A stretch of DNA of 64,000 bases. Origin: Dicaeum eximium. Lineage: Eukaryota > Chordata > Aves > Passeriformes > Dicaeidae. Made by a program: the position numbers and the translations under genes. The notes beneath the pieces were generated by a model. The model ran no database searches, was not told where the DNA came from, and saw only the letters and a program-made list of their open reading frames with translations. The DNA lies in the NCBI GenBank assembly GCA_013396995.1, contig VWZP01001428.1, positions 419,564 to 483,563 on the forward strand, in the 5' to 3' direction. Below are positions 13,492 to 25,190 of the stretch, in pieces. The number at the start of each line of letters is the position of its first letter. Positions within the stretch are counted from its first letter, which is position 1.

Positions 13492-14235
13492 AGTGGGATA
13501 CAAAAAGGTATATTTAGTTCCAATTCATCATGCTTCTCTACAGTTGCATCAATTTAACAGGATGCGTCGGGAGAAGAGGAAAAACAGGAGCTACATAAAC
13601 AGCCATTACTGCAGAGAGGAAACATTCTTGACAACCACAGCTCAACTAGTTGAAAATAACTTCAAGCAGCTTAACAGATATTCCTCTAGAAATGCAAGGT
13701 TTCTCAAAAACACATTTGCACATCCAGCCGTATAAAGGCGAAGACTAAAGATAAACACCACCTAAGGGCAAATTAAAAAGTTGACCACAACGAAAGACCA
13801 TAAGTAAGGCACGCAAGAGATGATGTACCGAAGCAAAGTAAAGCAGCAGTCAGACTGAACAATGCACTTGGTTGGGGTCATGGCTTGGAATGATTTAAGA
13901 AGTGTGAATCATGCAACAAGAAATAAATAAAATTATTTTTAAAAATCCGTTTCAAGACCCAAAAAGGTCGTTTTACTGTAACATTGTGGGGTGGTTGTTT
14001 TGTCTTAAGAGTGCCGTTAGTAGGTATTGTAGCTACACCAGGAAAGGAAAGTGAACAACACGCGTATCTGCGTATCACGCTATGGATCTATCACCCACAG
14101 AGCTCCTCCATGATCCACAGCCTGTCATAAGCTCTCACCACAGGATTACTGTAGTGGGGGGGCTTGCCCATCACTTCCTTCGGGCATTAAAGAGTTTGCT
14201 CTGGAGCAAAGCTTTCCGAAGGTGACACGCTCGAG
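13492..14235. other. Unique sequence leading to the CpG island
   Basis: No coding exon was recognised. CpG dinucleotides become somewhat more frequent towards the right end (14160-14235), consistent with the shore of the CpG island that follows. Confidence 0.4.
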
Positions 14236-14249
14236 GATATGAAGGGGGA

Positions 14250-14297
14250 AAAAAAAAAAAAAGAAAAAAAAAAAAAAAAAAAAAAAAAAAGAAAAAA
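14250..14297. repeat. A-rich low-complexity tract
   Basis: A long run of A broken by a few G residues, followed by CCAAAAACCACAAACCAGC. It produces lysine-rich (plus) and phenylalanine-rich (minus) frames that are not genes. Confidence 0.9.
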
Positions 14298-14619
14298 ACC
14301 AAAAACCACAAACCAGCAACACACACAAACAAGCTTTCCCAGAACAAAAATGCCCTCTCCATACAAACACCCCCAACTCTCAATTATGGACAGCCAGAGG
14401 GCTAGAGCCGGCAGAGCAGAAGCAAGAACGCCTGAGGTTTAGCCGGGGAAACTGACGCGAAGGGGCTGTCCCCAGGTGGGCACGAAGCCGCTCCCGCCGC
14501 GGGGTCACCTCCGCCTCGCACCCGGGACGGCCGCGCTGCGCGGGGCTCCCGCCGCGGCCCCGCAGCACAGGGGCGGAGAAGCAGCCGCCGCCGCCCCGGC
14601 CCCGCGCACCTCCTCATCC

Positions 14620-14917
14620 NNNNNNNNNNNNNNNNNNNNNNNNNNNNNNNNNNNNNNNNNNNNNNNNNNNNNNNNNNNNNNNNNNNNNNNNNNNNNNNNN
14701 NNNNNNNNNNNNNNNNNNNNNNNNNNNNNNNNNNNNNNNNNNNNNNNNNNNNNNNNNNNNNNNNNNNNNNNNNNNNNNNNNNNNNNNNNNNNNNNNNNNN
14801 NNNNNNNNNNNNNNNNNNNNNNNNNNNNNNNNNNNNNNNNNNNNNNNNNNNNNNNNNNNNNNNNNNNNNNNNNNNNNNNNNNNNNNNNNNNNNNNNNNNN
14901 NNNNNNNNNNNNNNNNN
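14620..14917. other. Assembly gap (298 N)
   Basis: The run of N falls inside the CpG island. GC-rich promoters are commonly lost in draft bird assemblies. Frames translated across it are meaningless. Confidence 1.
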
Positions 14918-15018
14918 CGGTGCGGAGAGGGCAGCGGGGTCTGCCTGAGCCCGGGATCTGCCGGGATCTGCGGCGTGGGCGCAGCGAGCCACGCTCCGCT
15001 CCCGTGCGATGGAACGGA

Positions 15019-15029
15019 TTTAAGTAAGA
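15019..15029 (+). promoter_or_regulatory. Candidate 5' splice donor at island edge
   Basis: GTAAGAG follows TTTAA here, with the GT at 15024-15025. This is close to the consensus for a vertebrate donor and sits at the right boundary of the CpG island, where a first exon would end. The ATG at 15009 just upstream reads only four codons before a stop, so any exon ending here is untranslated at its 3' side or carries a tiny upstream frame. Confidence 0.35.
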
Positions 15030-15078
15030 GCAGCTATTTGACATTATATAAGGGTTTTCTGCGCCCCTCACTTCCTCT

Positions 15079-15116
15079 AAGACGGCAATTTTGTTTACCA
15101 GCAATTTTGCCGTCTT
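15079..15116. other. 10-bp perfect stem-loop near the CpG island
   Basis: AAGACGGCAA (15079-15088) and TTGCCGTCTT (15107-15116) are exact reverse complements, separated by an 18-base T-rich loop. The stem contains two CpGs, which is unusual outside the island. No function is known to me. Confidence 0.7.
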
Positions 15117-15574
15117 CGTACCATTTTGCAGAAGGCTACAGACGCCTAGTTGTGATCTTGCAGGAAACAAAAATCCCTTTGAGTGTTTGACTTTGAAACG
15201 GGCATCGATATTGGGATTTGTGACCAAGCTTTCAGTCATTGAAACCAGAGCAGGTGACAAAAGTTACGCATCTGAAAGGTTTTGCAAATCTTTCTGGACA
15301 ACTCCTTCATCTTTTAGGACCTAAATGGCTTTTAAACCCAGTTATCCTGTCAATTTTTAAAATACCGTTTAGCTATTATTTTGAAAAAATTCTTTTTTTT
15401 TCTTTCCTGAGAACATAGGAACCTCGTCTAATGTGCGAGTACTATATATAAATATATAATAGTATACACCAGGGTCTTATTTGCTTATGCCTGGACCCCA
15501 GATTTATCCAATTGTGAAATCAAAACAGACTATGAGGTTTTGTAATTAAGAAAGTCCCACAGCATCACTTCAGA

Positions 15575-15735
15575 ATAGCTATCTTCTCTATTTCACAGAA
15601 AGAGAAATGTGAGCACAGACCAGTTATTGATGTGGTCTCATTAAAACAGTACATAGTTGATGAAAATAGGAACCAGAATACAAGTCTCCCCTTTTTCAGA
15701 TTTCTAATTTGATCCGTTTATCCACTATGCCCTGA
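15575..15735 (+). repeat. MIR SINE
   Basis: Read on the plus strand it follows MIR order: 'ctatttcacagaaagagaaa' (like the ATTTTACAGATGAGGAAA core), 'gagcacaga', 'gaaccagaatacaagtctcc', and 'tccactatgcc' at the end (like the CCACTATGCC tail). It is diverged but complete in its central and 3' parts. Confidence 0.8.
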
Positions 15736-15758
15736 TGGTAAATGAAAAAAAAAAGACA

Positions 15759-15780
15759 TTACTACTACTACTACTACTAC

Positions 15781-15825
<45 letters not shown>

Positions 15826-15876
15826 TATTACTATTATCACTATTATTACTATTATTACTATTATTACTATTACTAT
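15759..15876. repeat. (ACT)n/(ATT)n trinucleotide microsatellite
   Basis: It opens with about eight ACT units, continues with a long uninterrupted ATT array and ends as mixed ATT/ACT units. It lies just after the MIR copy. In one frame it reads as poly-tyrosine, which is an artefact of the repeat. It is probably length-polymorphic. Confidence 0.97.
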
Positions 15877-18800
15877 ATGGATCCTCAGATTACGAGTGGA
15901 AGGAAAAGCAATGATACAAAATTCTCCAAACCTCAGTCCTCTGTTTAGAGCAAGCTTTTGATGTTAGATATTAGATTGTAACAATGCTGATAGCTCTTTA
16001 TGGTTTCTTACCAGTATTTACATCAGACCTTTAAAAGTTAATTTATTGTGGAAGAGGATTGTAAGAGTCACTAGGGACAGAATTTCACCCAGAAATTTGC
16101 CTATACCGACATATAATTATAAGGAAATATGAGATATACGCTGGCAAAAATTGACTTTGACTAAATGAATTACACACATATACTACTCCAAACCTAACTC
16201 TAAATAATTTTAACTAACCAGTGAAAAGAGTTCCTCCTTGGTACTCCATGTTTGACGCATAAATTGTTGTATCTCCAAAACCTGGACTTATTTATAATTC
16301 TTGAGTCCTTGATTATAAAGCTAAACCTTTTTCTGTCAGAATCTGCCTCTAGTGTCATTCTCATAGAAAAAAAACTTGCTTAATTTCCTACCTATTCTTC
16401 ACAATGTATAAGAAAATTGCCAGGTGGTGAAAAGCAGCACTACAGGTCTCTGTCATTTCTTTCTCTTTCTGCCAGAGATGAGACTGGAAAATATAGAGCT
16501 TAGCCAAAGCACTTCTACACTTCAGTTATTATCAGCTGCCAGAACAGCCCCTGTAATCTGGGGGCAGCAAGGAATACATTAGAATAGTCACTCAGCTGCT
16601 CTAATTTATGCCATAAATTAGAAATCTAAGAAGACAGTCAAAATTTATTATATCACCCCAGAGTTACAGAGACAAGTGACACTATTGTTCTGCTCTGGCC
16701 TCTAGACTATGTCAGACCACGTGCTCTGCTAACATTATCTTACACGAACAGAAGAGGGATGCTATGTTGCCTATAGTAGCTAAAAGGGAGCTATAGCTAA
16801 AAGCAGTAAAGATAGAAGCTTAGATCATTTTCTATCCTGGGAAAAGCACTGTTGCTTGCACTTCCCCATCACAAATCACTGAGGTACTTTGTAGCAAAAC
16901 ACCGAGTATGTGGCATGACTTGAGAAGCACATTTTGAAAACATTTGTTGAGAAGTCCATATTTAATAAGCTTTGAGCACCTCCTGTCATGAATTGGACTC
17001 ATTTGGTGGAGAGTATGGAGAGAAGGGTGTAGAGTGGTCTGATGTCAGCTATTACAGGTGTCTGGCTCAGTTTTGGATACATTCACCCATTTACACACTT
17101 TTTTCTGCCAGTACATTTTCAAGCAGCCATCCCTGGTCTGCTCAATATTGCCTTTTTGTCCTCCCCCCGTACACACAGCAGTCGCCCACGCTGTGTGGTT
17201 ACAGCTGCTCTATCCACTGCTCTCATGTCAGTTAACTGAAAACAAAATATAGGGAAAGAAATAAAATTCATCTCAAAACTCCCTGATAATATACCTGTTT
17301 GTTAATGCTTGGGAAATTCTTAAACTCAGTGTGGTCTTGAAGGACTGAAAGAATGCCAGGCTAATGGATTTATTGACAAATTTGGCACAAGATATCAAGG
17401 TATGGGGGAAACACTGGAAAAAGGCATGAAGAGGTATAGAAAAAAAATGGTCAGCAATAATAGCCATATATGAGACATCATGAAAAGTCAAATAAGAAGA
17501 TATTGATTGTCTTTGTAATTGGCCCTTCAAGCTAAAGATCGGGATCTTTACCATGAAATGATAGTGGGGAATCAAAGGAGCAAGTACACTGTAAAAATGA
17601 CAGGCAAAAAAAGTAAACATTGCAGCAGTGTATTCAATAAACCAGAGAAGTCAGAGAGCAAGATGGTGAAGCTCATGAAAAACTTTTAAAAGGTGGGACA
17701 GTGGTTTCAGCAGGGCAAGCATCCGTCCCATATTACAGCTTTAATGAGTCAAATACAAAAAGTTAAGTTTTATAATAGCTACTGCATCAGTTCTATGACA
17801 TCAGGTGTCTTCAAATCATTGCCTTTTTGAACTAGGCAATGTTCCATCAAATTCTCTTTTACTGCTTAGAATATTCCTCTTCCTCTTTGATTCTGAATAT
17901 TTAGGCAAAAGTCTACCTCTGTAAGAAACAGTTTTCAAAATACACTGACAGTGGGGTTAGCACCTGAGAAAATCCCTAGGCAAAACTGACTGATCTGGCA
18001 AATGCAAGCCTCTCCAAATAAGACAGTTACACTATCAGCAACAACACCGCCGTGCTTCCCTTTCTGCATAGTAAATGTGCATTAAACCTGACCTGGAAGA
18101 ACCACTTCTTTGGATGAATAAGTCTCCGTGCTTACTCAGTTCTTGCCCTCCCTGTTGAGACTGCCAACAGCATTGCCAATTAGTGCCAATCCTGAATGCA
18201 GGCTGTAATACGAATAGGCCTTTCAATATTTAATTCTAGACTTTTGCACTGGTGGTATATAAATGTTTCATTAGTGCCTTCCTTCCTTTCTGCCATTTTT
18301 TCTCTGAAAAAGCAAAGCTGTCTACCTGAAGTACAAGCAGAAAATGGGCAAGCAGGAACTTGTACTTTTAAGTGCTCCTCCCAGCTCTAGCAGTAAACTC
18401 TGGAATGAGAGTTCTTTTTCTTGGGAATCCTGATTTATTGAGAATGTATGTTACAGGGTCATAAAGACGACACTCAGTTTTTATATGATGTGTTTTATCG
18501 CTACATATTCACTCTCAAGCAATATCCAAGATCAGGAATTCAAAAGCTTTCATCTGGGGGGGTTCAACTCACTGATGTTAGTGGCAGGAATACTCACCCA
18601 TGCAAACAGCAGTGGTAGGCTGGAAGAGAATAAAAACATGCATAAGGACCACTCTCATCTCTGGACTGGGACAGGTACCACCAAACATAGAGCATTGTTT
18701 GGAGATCCCTTCTTTTTATCTCTGAAAATCTCCTTAGAGCTTAGGATACTTCAGACTAAACAGAATCCACTTTGTAGCTCCCTTAGAGAATCAGTTCTGA

Positions 18801-21800
18801 GACACTCTCTTACCATTCAAAAGCCTTCTTGACAATGAATGTGAGGCGTGATTTACTTTCCCTAGCACTTGCAGAGCATGAAACAAGGGCATTTGAACAT
18901 GCTGATTAGATTCAGATAATCTGGAAAGGCATTAACAAGCTAGTCATGTTACATTGTAAATCCTAGCAACAATAGGCATATGCATGAACAGAAATACCGC
19001 ATTCAAATCTGTGAAACGTAATAAAACTGAGAAAAAATAAAGCATTTCACCTTTTAAATGAATATGTTACTAGATATAAAATGTCTTTGCCAGGGAAGTA
19101 AATACAACTAGTGTAGACCTCTACCTGCTGCAGGTGCCTTTATCAAGACCAAGTAGTGTCACCATCTTGACAACTAGAGATGATGTGATTTGGATTAAAC
19201 AGTGTAATCGCTAAAGACACTTTTCCCAGATTACTGGCACTTGAGGACCTGCATGAGCACTGCATGAATCACTGTCCTGAGACCTGCAGAAAATCACACT
19301 TAGACAAAACGACTGGCAAATCTTCACACTTTGACATTCACATTTCTGATACCTTCAGTATTAAGAAAAAAGAAATGCTGCTTAACACAGTACATATCAC
19401 AGAGCATTGGGAGGCTGTACAGGAACACAGGGAAACACAACACAGTGATCCCCTTGTCAGGTCTCCCTCAAGGTGTTGCCTTGGGGTTGTATGACTAAAC
19501 ATCAGAAGCCTGCTCTCAGTTTCAGGCAGATTCAGGGAGGTTGTGAATCTGTGTGCTGAAAGGGACAAATAGAAGTTAAACTGTTTTAATCTGACTTCAG
19601 ATACTGAAGTGTACTGCCAGCACATTGTGTGGAGTTTCTGTGTCAGTCTGCTGGCAGAGGTGCTCAGCTTTTTGATGGATAACCCTTGAGCAAGGAGCTT
19701 CCCATAATTTCTCCCTCACCTTCACAACATCTGTATATCAGGGATATATAATGACGTGCCAGCAGCAGGGAAGAGCAGCAAGAACACGACACAGCCCTGT
19801 TACCAGCTGGCATACAACAGGAAAGTTACTCATTCTAAGACCTCTTTCCCCAGATTCTGCTTTATTCAAGGTCAATGCTATGACTCTCATAAAATTATGT
19901 GAAAAACTGTAGCTTCTTATATTTTAACAAAGATTATGACTCTTGCTTCAGAATGGTGTAACTAGAGAAGTAGAAAGATGCTAATTTTGCACTTTACCAT
20001 GGCAGTATCCTAGGGCCCAGTCATGACTGTTATGAAGACCAGTCTTATGAAGATCAGATGGGCAGGAAGAGATGGTCTAGATTCAGGATGGGAATTGGAG
20101 ATAACCAAAATTCCAGCTGTAGATACAGTAGGGAGAAGGGAGGAGCTCTGAGGCTTGCACTGTGGTTATGTTTCCAGCCTCATGGTCTGAGAAGCATAGA
20201 CAGGTGTGAACTGCTAAATGTAATCTAAACCACGGCTGCATCCTGTGGTGTATTCTGACCAGTATTTTTAATTATGATATTTTTAACTCCCAAACAATGT
20301 TTTAATCTTTAGCTCAACAGGTGTAAACCTAATTCACACCTGCATCTTCAGAAGTTATGCATTTTCCTGACTCCACAGAGTATTGGACTTCCCTGGGTAA
20401 GTTTAGATGCCCTCAAGTCTACACAGCACCCCTTCCATAAATGTTAAGGCTGTGTTTGACAGTGTTATTATGGACTGCAAAGTTTGTGGAAAGAAATCCT
20501 TCTCAGCAAGTGTTATCAAGAACCTCTTTGAAAAACATGAAAATGGAAAGTGAATATGAGATCCAGCAATTGTCCTGAATTGTCAAACTCTCCAAAGCTC
20601 CATGGCAACAGCTGAGGTAAAAGCAGGTTTGAGGCAGCCCACGAGGTTTCTGTAAGCTCTGCCTGCCCTCATCCCAGGCCTCACAGTTCCTAAATAGAGC
20701 AGGCACAGTGTTTGAAGAAAAGCTGTGATTTTCTCTGAGAAATCAGCTATTGTGTGGGAACACTAAAAATGGTGCCACAGTACTTAAATAGTGTTGTTTG
20801 TGCAGACATTCTTATTCACAGAATGGGCAAAAATAAGTCCTCATACATGTAAACAGGATTAATATTCACAGTTTTACTCTTTTCTGATCTCTCTCCCATT
20901 AAACTAGAATCATCTCCCAAACTCAAAATGTCATGACTCAGTAGACATCACATGATTAACAAGATGGATACAATTTTTAGCATAAATACTTTGTATAAAG
21001 TAAAGTATTCAAAAGCCGATTTTTACTTGCTCTGTCTACCAGAATTAGAAAAAAATGGGCTGTGGGGTTTCTTTTCAGAATATTGCTTTATCTTCTTTTA
21101 ACTTGTAAGATTTTAATGGCAAAAATGACCTCTTTTGCAGCCTACCTCCTATTTTTGAAGTAAAATACTATGACACGGGGATTTATCCTTTGTTCTCTTA
21201 TGCGTAGTTTTTCATTGACTGTATCTGTGTCCCATCATGTATCAAAATTGAGTTCTATGTGGAGTCTGAAGAGGGAAGAAATTCACTGTTTTAACAACCA
21301 CCCTCACTGTGATGAAAGATTTACATGAGTGGAAGGCCTGCTAAAGGTGACTAAATTTTCTGTTTACTTTGTCTCTACTACAAGCTTGTTCCTGTCAAAA
21401 GAGATTCATATCCTTCTGATCTTACATACTTTTGCCTAGGCTTTATGTATGGCATGAGATAAGGCACAGTACAAACTCAGTAGATTCTACATCAAAATTT
21501 GGCCTTTATTTAATCTGTAGCTTGGTAGATTAATTATATCAACAGTACCATTCTATGTCCATCGGTATACTTTACTAAAATATTACCTCAACCATAGGTT
21601 TTTCAATTTTTATTCTATGTTGTATTTGTTTGACTGGTAATTTCATCCTAGGACAGCCAGGTCTAAAAATAAATATTTTACAGTAGTGTTCTGGGAGCTG
21701 AAGTTGACAAATCCATATTCTTAGATTCATCTACTGCCAAAATTTAAGTGCTGTTTATGCCAGTAACTGCCAGTTTAAAATAAAAACTCCACTGACAGGG

Positions 21801-23719
21801 ATGTAGGAAACTCTCAACTTACCCAAAGCTTGCATGTTTAAAATTCAAACATTTCTTATGTTCCAGATTAGAAGTAGTCATCAACACTTTAAAAAGTAAA
21901 TGCCTGAAGTCAGATTCCTAAATATGTACAAAGGATCCTTAAAAGCCACTTAAAAATCTGAAACTAGGTTAATTTTATGTAGGAAGCTAATTTGGAGGAG
22001 CTAGCTGTGAAAATAATAGACATTGTTGCTTGGCTGGCCTTGGCTTCCTCTCCAAGGGGATTTTTCTAGGTTCTGCAAACCCACACAGACTGCCATATGT
22101 AATAAGGAAAGTTTCTCTCAGGAAAAAAAATTAGTAAGTCCTTCAAAATGTGGGAAAAAAAATGATTATAGTAAAAATAATAATAATAAATATATTTTGA
22201 AAACTATAAGGTCTGTTAAAATAAGCAAAGATTTTTATGTATTAATGCAATTTCCTCAGTTGATTTAATAATTCAGCAGTTTTGCTGTCAACAACACAGA
22301 TCAAATTTGCACCTTCTCAATGTTATTCTCTGTGTTCAAAGCAACTCTCTCTAAATATTTGTGTGTAAAAAAATCTTTGCGTATGTGACACTTCATCTTT
22401 CTAACCTGTATATGGTAATAATGTAATAAACTTGAAGTGCTTAAGCAAACTTGTCTTCATCTACTAAGTGTAGAAAGATTATGCTTCTCCAGTGACACTT
22501 TCTCCATGTGTAACTAGTAAGTGTAATAGCAGAAAGACTGATTCACAGACCTCAGAGACATGATAAAAGTATTCAAACAAAAAAATCTAGTCATATACAT
22601 TAACAGAAAAGCTTCCTGTTCGAATCACAGTCCCAGCCTAAGCTTTGCCAACACAAACATTAAAGAAATGTATCAAAATTAGGGATATGTATTGTGATCC
22701 ACTTTTAGTAGTGGTGTTGCCCGATACTTTCGTTATTACAAGAGTCTGCCTGGGCTGCTTATAACTTTGCAAAATTGCACTCATTCAGACTGAAGTTTTC
22801 TATAATGAGAATTTAGCTGAGATTGTGATCAATCGTGTGTGGGATTTTTGTTGCCATTGTTAGGCTATTTTATTTTGGGGGTGGGTGGATTTGCATTTAT
22901 TGAATTTTCAACCAAAACAATTCAGCCATTTCAAAAAATACATCAAAGGAAATGTGCTGTCTAATCACACTTAAAATTCTCACAGTGACTCAATACAAAG
23001 CTCCTGTGTTTTTATGCTTCAGAATAAGAGACAGCATTTGGTGGGAGGAACATCTTCCTGTCAGGAATCCTTATGAGAATGCAGCCTAATTTCATCACAC
23101 ATCTCGCTTAGTTCATAGAGTAAAAACATTTTTGTGTATAACAAAAAAAATCATTTACAGTTTGTCTGAAACAAGCCTGATATTCAACCATGTATAAAGG
23201 AGTCACAAAGCCTGAGAGAGGCTTTTAAAGACACTGGTAAAAAATTTTAAGTGCTGAAAATATTGTGGGTTGTCTTTTCTGTGGTTTTATTGCCTTTGCT
23301 ACTGAAAACACGTAGCATAGGGCATGAAGATTCAAACTGGAGGGAAGTCAAAGAAGGAGGATTGCAGGAAGAATGGAAATTATAAACACCAGAGACTGGA
23401 AGAAGAGCTGAGGATGGTTTGGAGCAAGATTGTGAAAATGTAACAAATGCAATGAGTATGTGCAGAACATGTTGGACAGAGAGCCAACAGGGAGAGAGCC
23501 AAAAATGCTACAGGCCATAGGAAATAGAGATGTTGTGATCCCTTGGCCATAATGTGCCCATAACTGCAAAATCTCAAGTCTCTGTTCATGCTTCTATCAA
23601 ACAACTGGGGTGAAACCTTGTTGAGACCCAACAGTTGTGGGGGTCAAATCCTTTATGCAAGGAGTGGTGCATCTCTTTCCTGTGTTGGGTCAGTCACATT
23701 AGCAGGTTCTTGTTTATGG
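15877..23719. other. Unique noncoding sequence
   Basis: About 7.8 kb with no recognised exon, RNA gene or clear repeat. Open frames of up to 115 codons (17273-17620 minus, 18485-18832 plus) show no family motifs. Compared with the left of the CpG island, the plus strand looks less A+C-biased. Confidence 0.45.
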
Positions 23720-24680
23720 TGTGTTGGCCCCGTCTGGCTGCCAGCCTCACCACCAGCCCCTTGAGACTCCCTCCCCACAGCAGGACATGGGCAAAAATTG
23801 CAGGAACATGAGTGAGGAAGCTCGTGGATGCAGATACAGGCAGGGAGATGGTTTGCCAATTGCTGTCACAGGCAAAATAGACCCAACTTTGGGTAATTTA
23901 ACAATTTATTGCCAATTAATGTTTTAAATTCCTGATTCAGAAACAGAGAAGCAGAGAGAGAAGAAGCAAGCGCTAGAACACCTTTCCCCCTCCACTGGTC
24001 TTGGCATCCATCACTCTTTTTCTCCCTCTCCACTTTCTCACTCTTTTTCTCCCCCTGCACTCCTGCACAGATGGTTCTCTGTCCTTTTGTTCATACCTGT
24101 TCCTTGAGGTGCTGCAGCGTGGCTGACTTGGACAGCAGCATCTTGGCATCCATCCCTTGAGAAACCAGCGGCAAAGTGTGAACCATCTGGAACATGCACA
24201 CTGGGCTGTAAACAGCTGGAACTGCCACATGGGACAATGCATGTGGCAGCCCACACCCACCAGACTGACAGCTACATGAATCCAAGAAAGGGCAGGTTGG
24301 CATCTACAGAGTTTGGTGCAGGCCATTGAGAAAGGAGAGAGCAGGGGCTGGGGACAGTGGGCTGGATCCAGCAGGGTGGAACAAAGTAGCTGCACAGGAA
24401 AACATCCCAAACTTCAGCAATACCCAGGCTGAGGTCTCCCTGGCAGGTCCAGTGTGCCCCTGGTTTGAGGCGATGCTCGAGGATGCAGTGAATATCCTGC
24501 CGTGACTGGCCTGAGGAAGAAAGAAGGCATGGTGCAGGTGCCTCTCACGTTGTGGAAGAAGCTGGAAGAGGTCCTGTGAAACACTGTGCTGGGGGGCAGG
24601 AAAGAGTGGAGGCTAAGCAGGGCCACAGCTGTGGTGGTATGGGGGAGCAGGACAGCATCCTCCTGCAGCAGCTAGAGTAC
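23720..24680 (-). mobile_element. Endogenous retrovirus LTR, minus strand
   Basis: The plus strand starts with TGTGTTGGCCCCGTCTGGCT. It continues with blocks typical of a widespread bird LTR of about 1 kb read backwards: 'cattgagaaagg'-type purine blocks, 'gctgtcacaggcaaaataga', 'aatttaacaatttattgcc', and a C/T-rich tract near 23980-24060. The element is therefore on the minus strand. The left edge is fairly clear, but the right edge is not. From about 24410 onward the sequence could be LTR or adjoining internal retroviral DNA. It contains no intact retroviral gene, and frames of 145 codons and less are noncoding. Confidence 0.7.
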
Positions 24681-24778
24681 AAACATATTCTGCTTTGCTG
24701 TGTTCCTTTACTGCTTTGTGTGGCTTAATAATAAACCTGTACTTCGCTTTATCACTCAGCTGTACTACACAAAGGTAT

Positions 24779-25190
24779 CACTGAATCATAGAATGTGTGG
24801 ATTAGAAGGAACTTCAAGGAACTTCAACTTAAACTATCATGTAGTCTTAACCACCCTTGCCATAGGGTGGACACCTCCTGTGAGACCAGGTCACTCAAAG
24901 TTCCATCTAACATGGCACTGAACACCGACAGTGATAGGATATTCGCAAGGTCAGTGGGCAACCTGTTCCAGTATGTTACCACCCTCACATTAAAAGATTT
25001 TTTCATAATATCTAGCCTAAATTTCCCCTGTTTCAGTTTGTGTTCAGGTATTTCAAAACTATTTAAACACAACATTATAAAGATGTTTGGAAACAAAATA
25101 ATTTCTAAATCAAAGGCCTGGAGAAATGTAAAGATATTCTTTCTTTTCCTTTGTATTTCTTTCTCTGAGACCAAACTAAATTTCAATCAA
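24779..25190 (-). repeat. CR1 LINE 3' end
   Basis: The left edge has GAATCATAGAATGTGTGG, the reverse complement of a CR1 3' terminus. Translated on the minus strand, 24824-25186 shows the end of the CR1 ORF2 protein: KLKQGKFRLDIMKKSF, then RVVTYWNRLP, then FSAMLDGTLSDLV. That frame is open for 120 codons, so divergence is moderate. The part right of about 25060 is less certain. It is a 5'-truncated copy lying 100 bases from the LTR element. Confidence 0.88.

Larger units (their letters stand above)
14395..15040. promoter_or_regulatory. CpG island, probable gene promoter and first exon
   Basis: This is the only CpG-dense block in the window. I count about 29 CpG in 14401-14619 and about 14 in 14918-15023, against near absence elsewhere. 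GC-box-like GGGGCGG lies at 14570-14576. A 298-base run of N splits the island, so the start site and most of any first exon are missing. Direction is uncertain. The A+C bias of the plus strand to the left favours a minus-strand gene, and AG|GTGACC and AG|GTGCGC read on the minus strand (near 14506 and 14608) are possible donors. On the right, TTTAA|GTAAGA at 15019-15029 is a good donor for a plus-strand transcript. CpG-island promoters are often bidirectional. The gene cannot be named. Confidence 0.75.

Noticed and set aside
14402..15260. Long frames across the CpG island
   Set aside because: They run through N bases, and the flanking peptides are arginine/alanine-rich translations of GC-rich promoter DNA.
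15742..15948. Poly-tyrosine protein
   Set aside because: It is the translation of the ATT/ACT microsatellite.
23973..24410. 145-codon minus-strand open frame
   Set aside because: It falls in LTR sequence, several overlapping frames are open there, and none matches a retroviral or host protein.
24824..25186. 120-codon minus-strand frame
   Set aside because: It is the C-terminal end of CR1 ORF2, a transposon remnant rather than a host gene.
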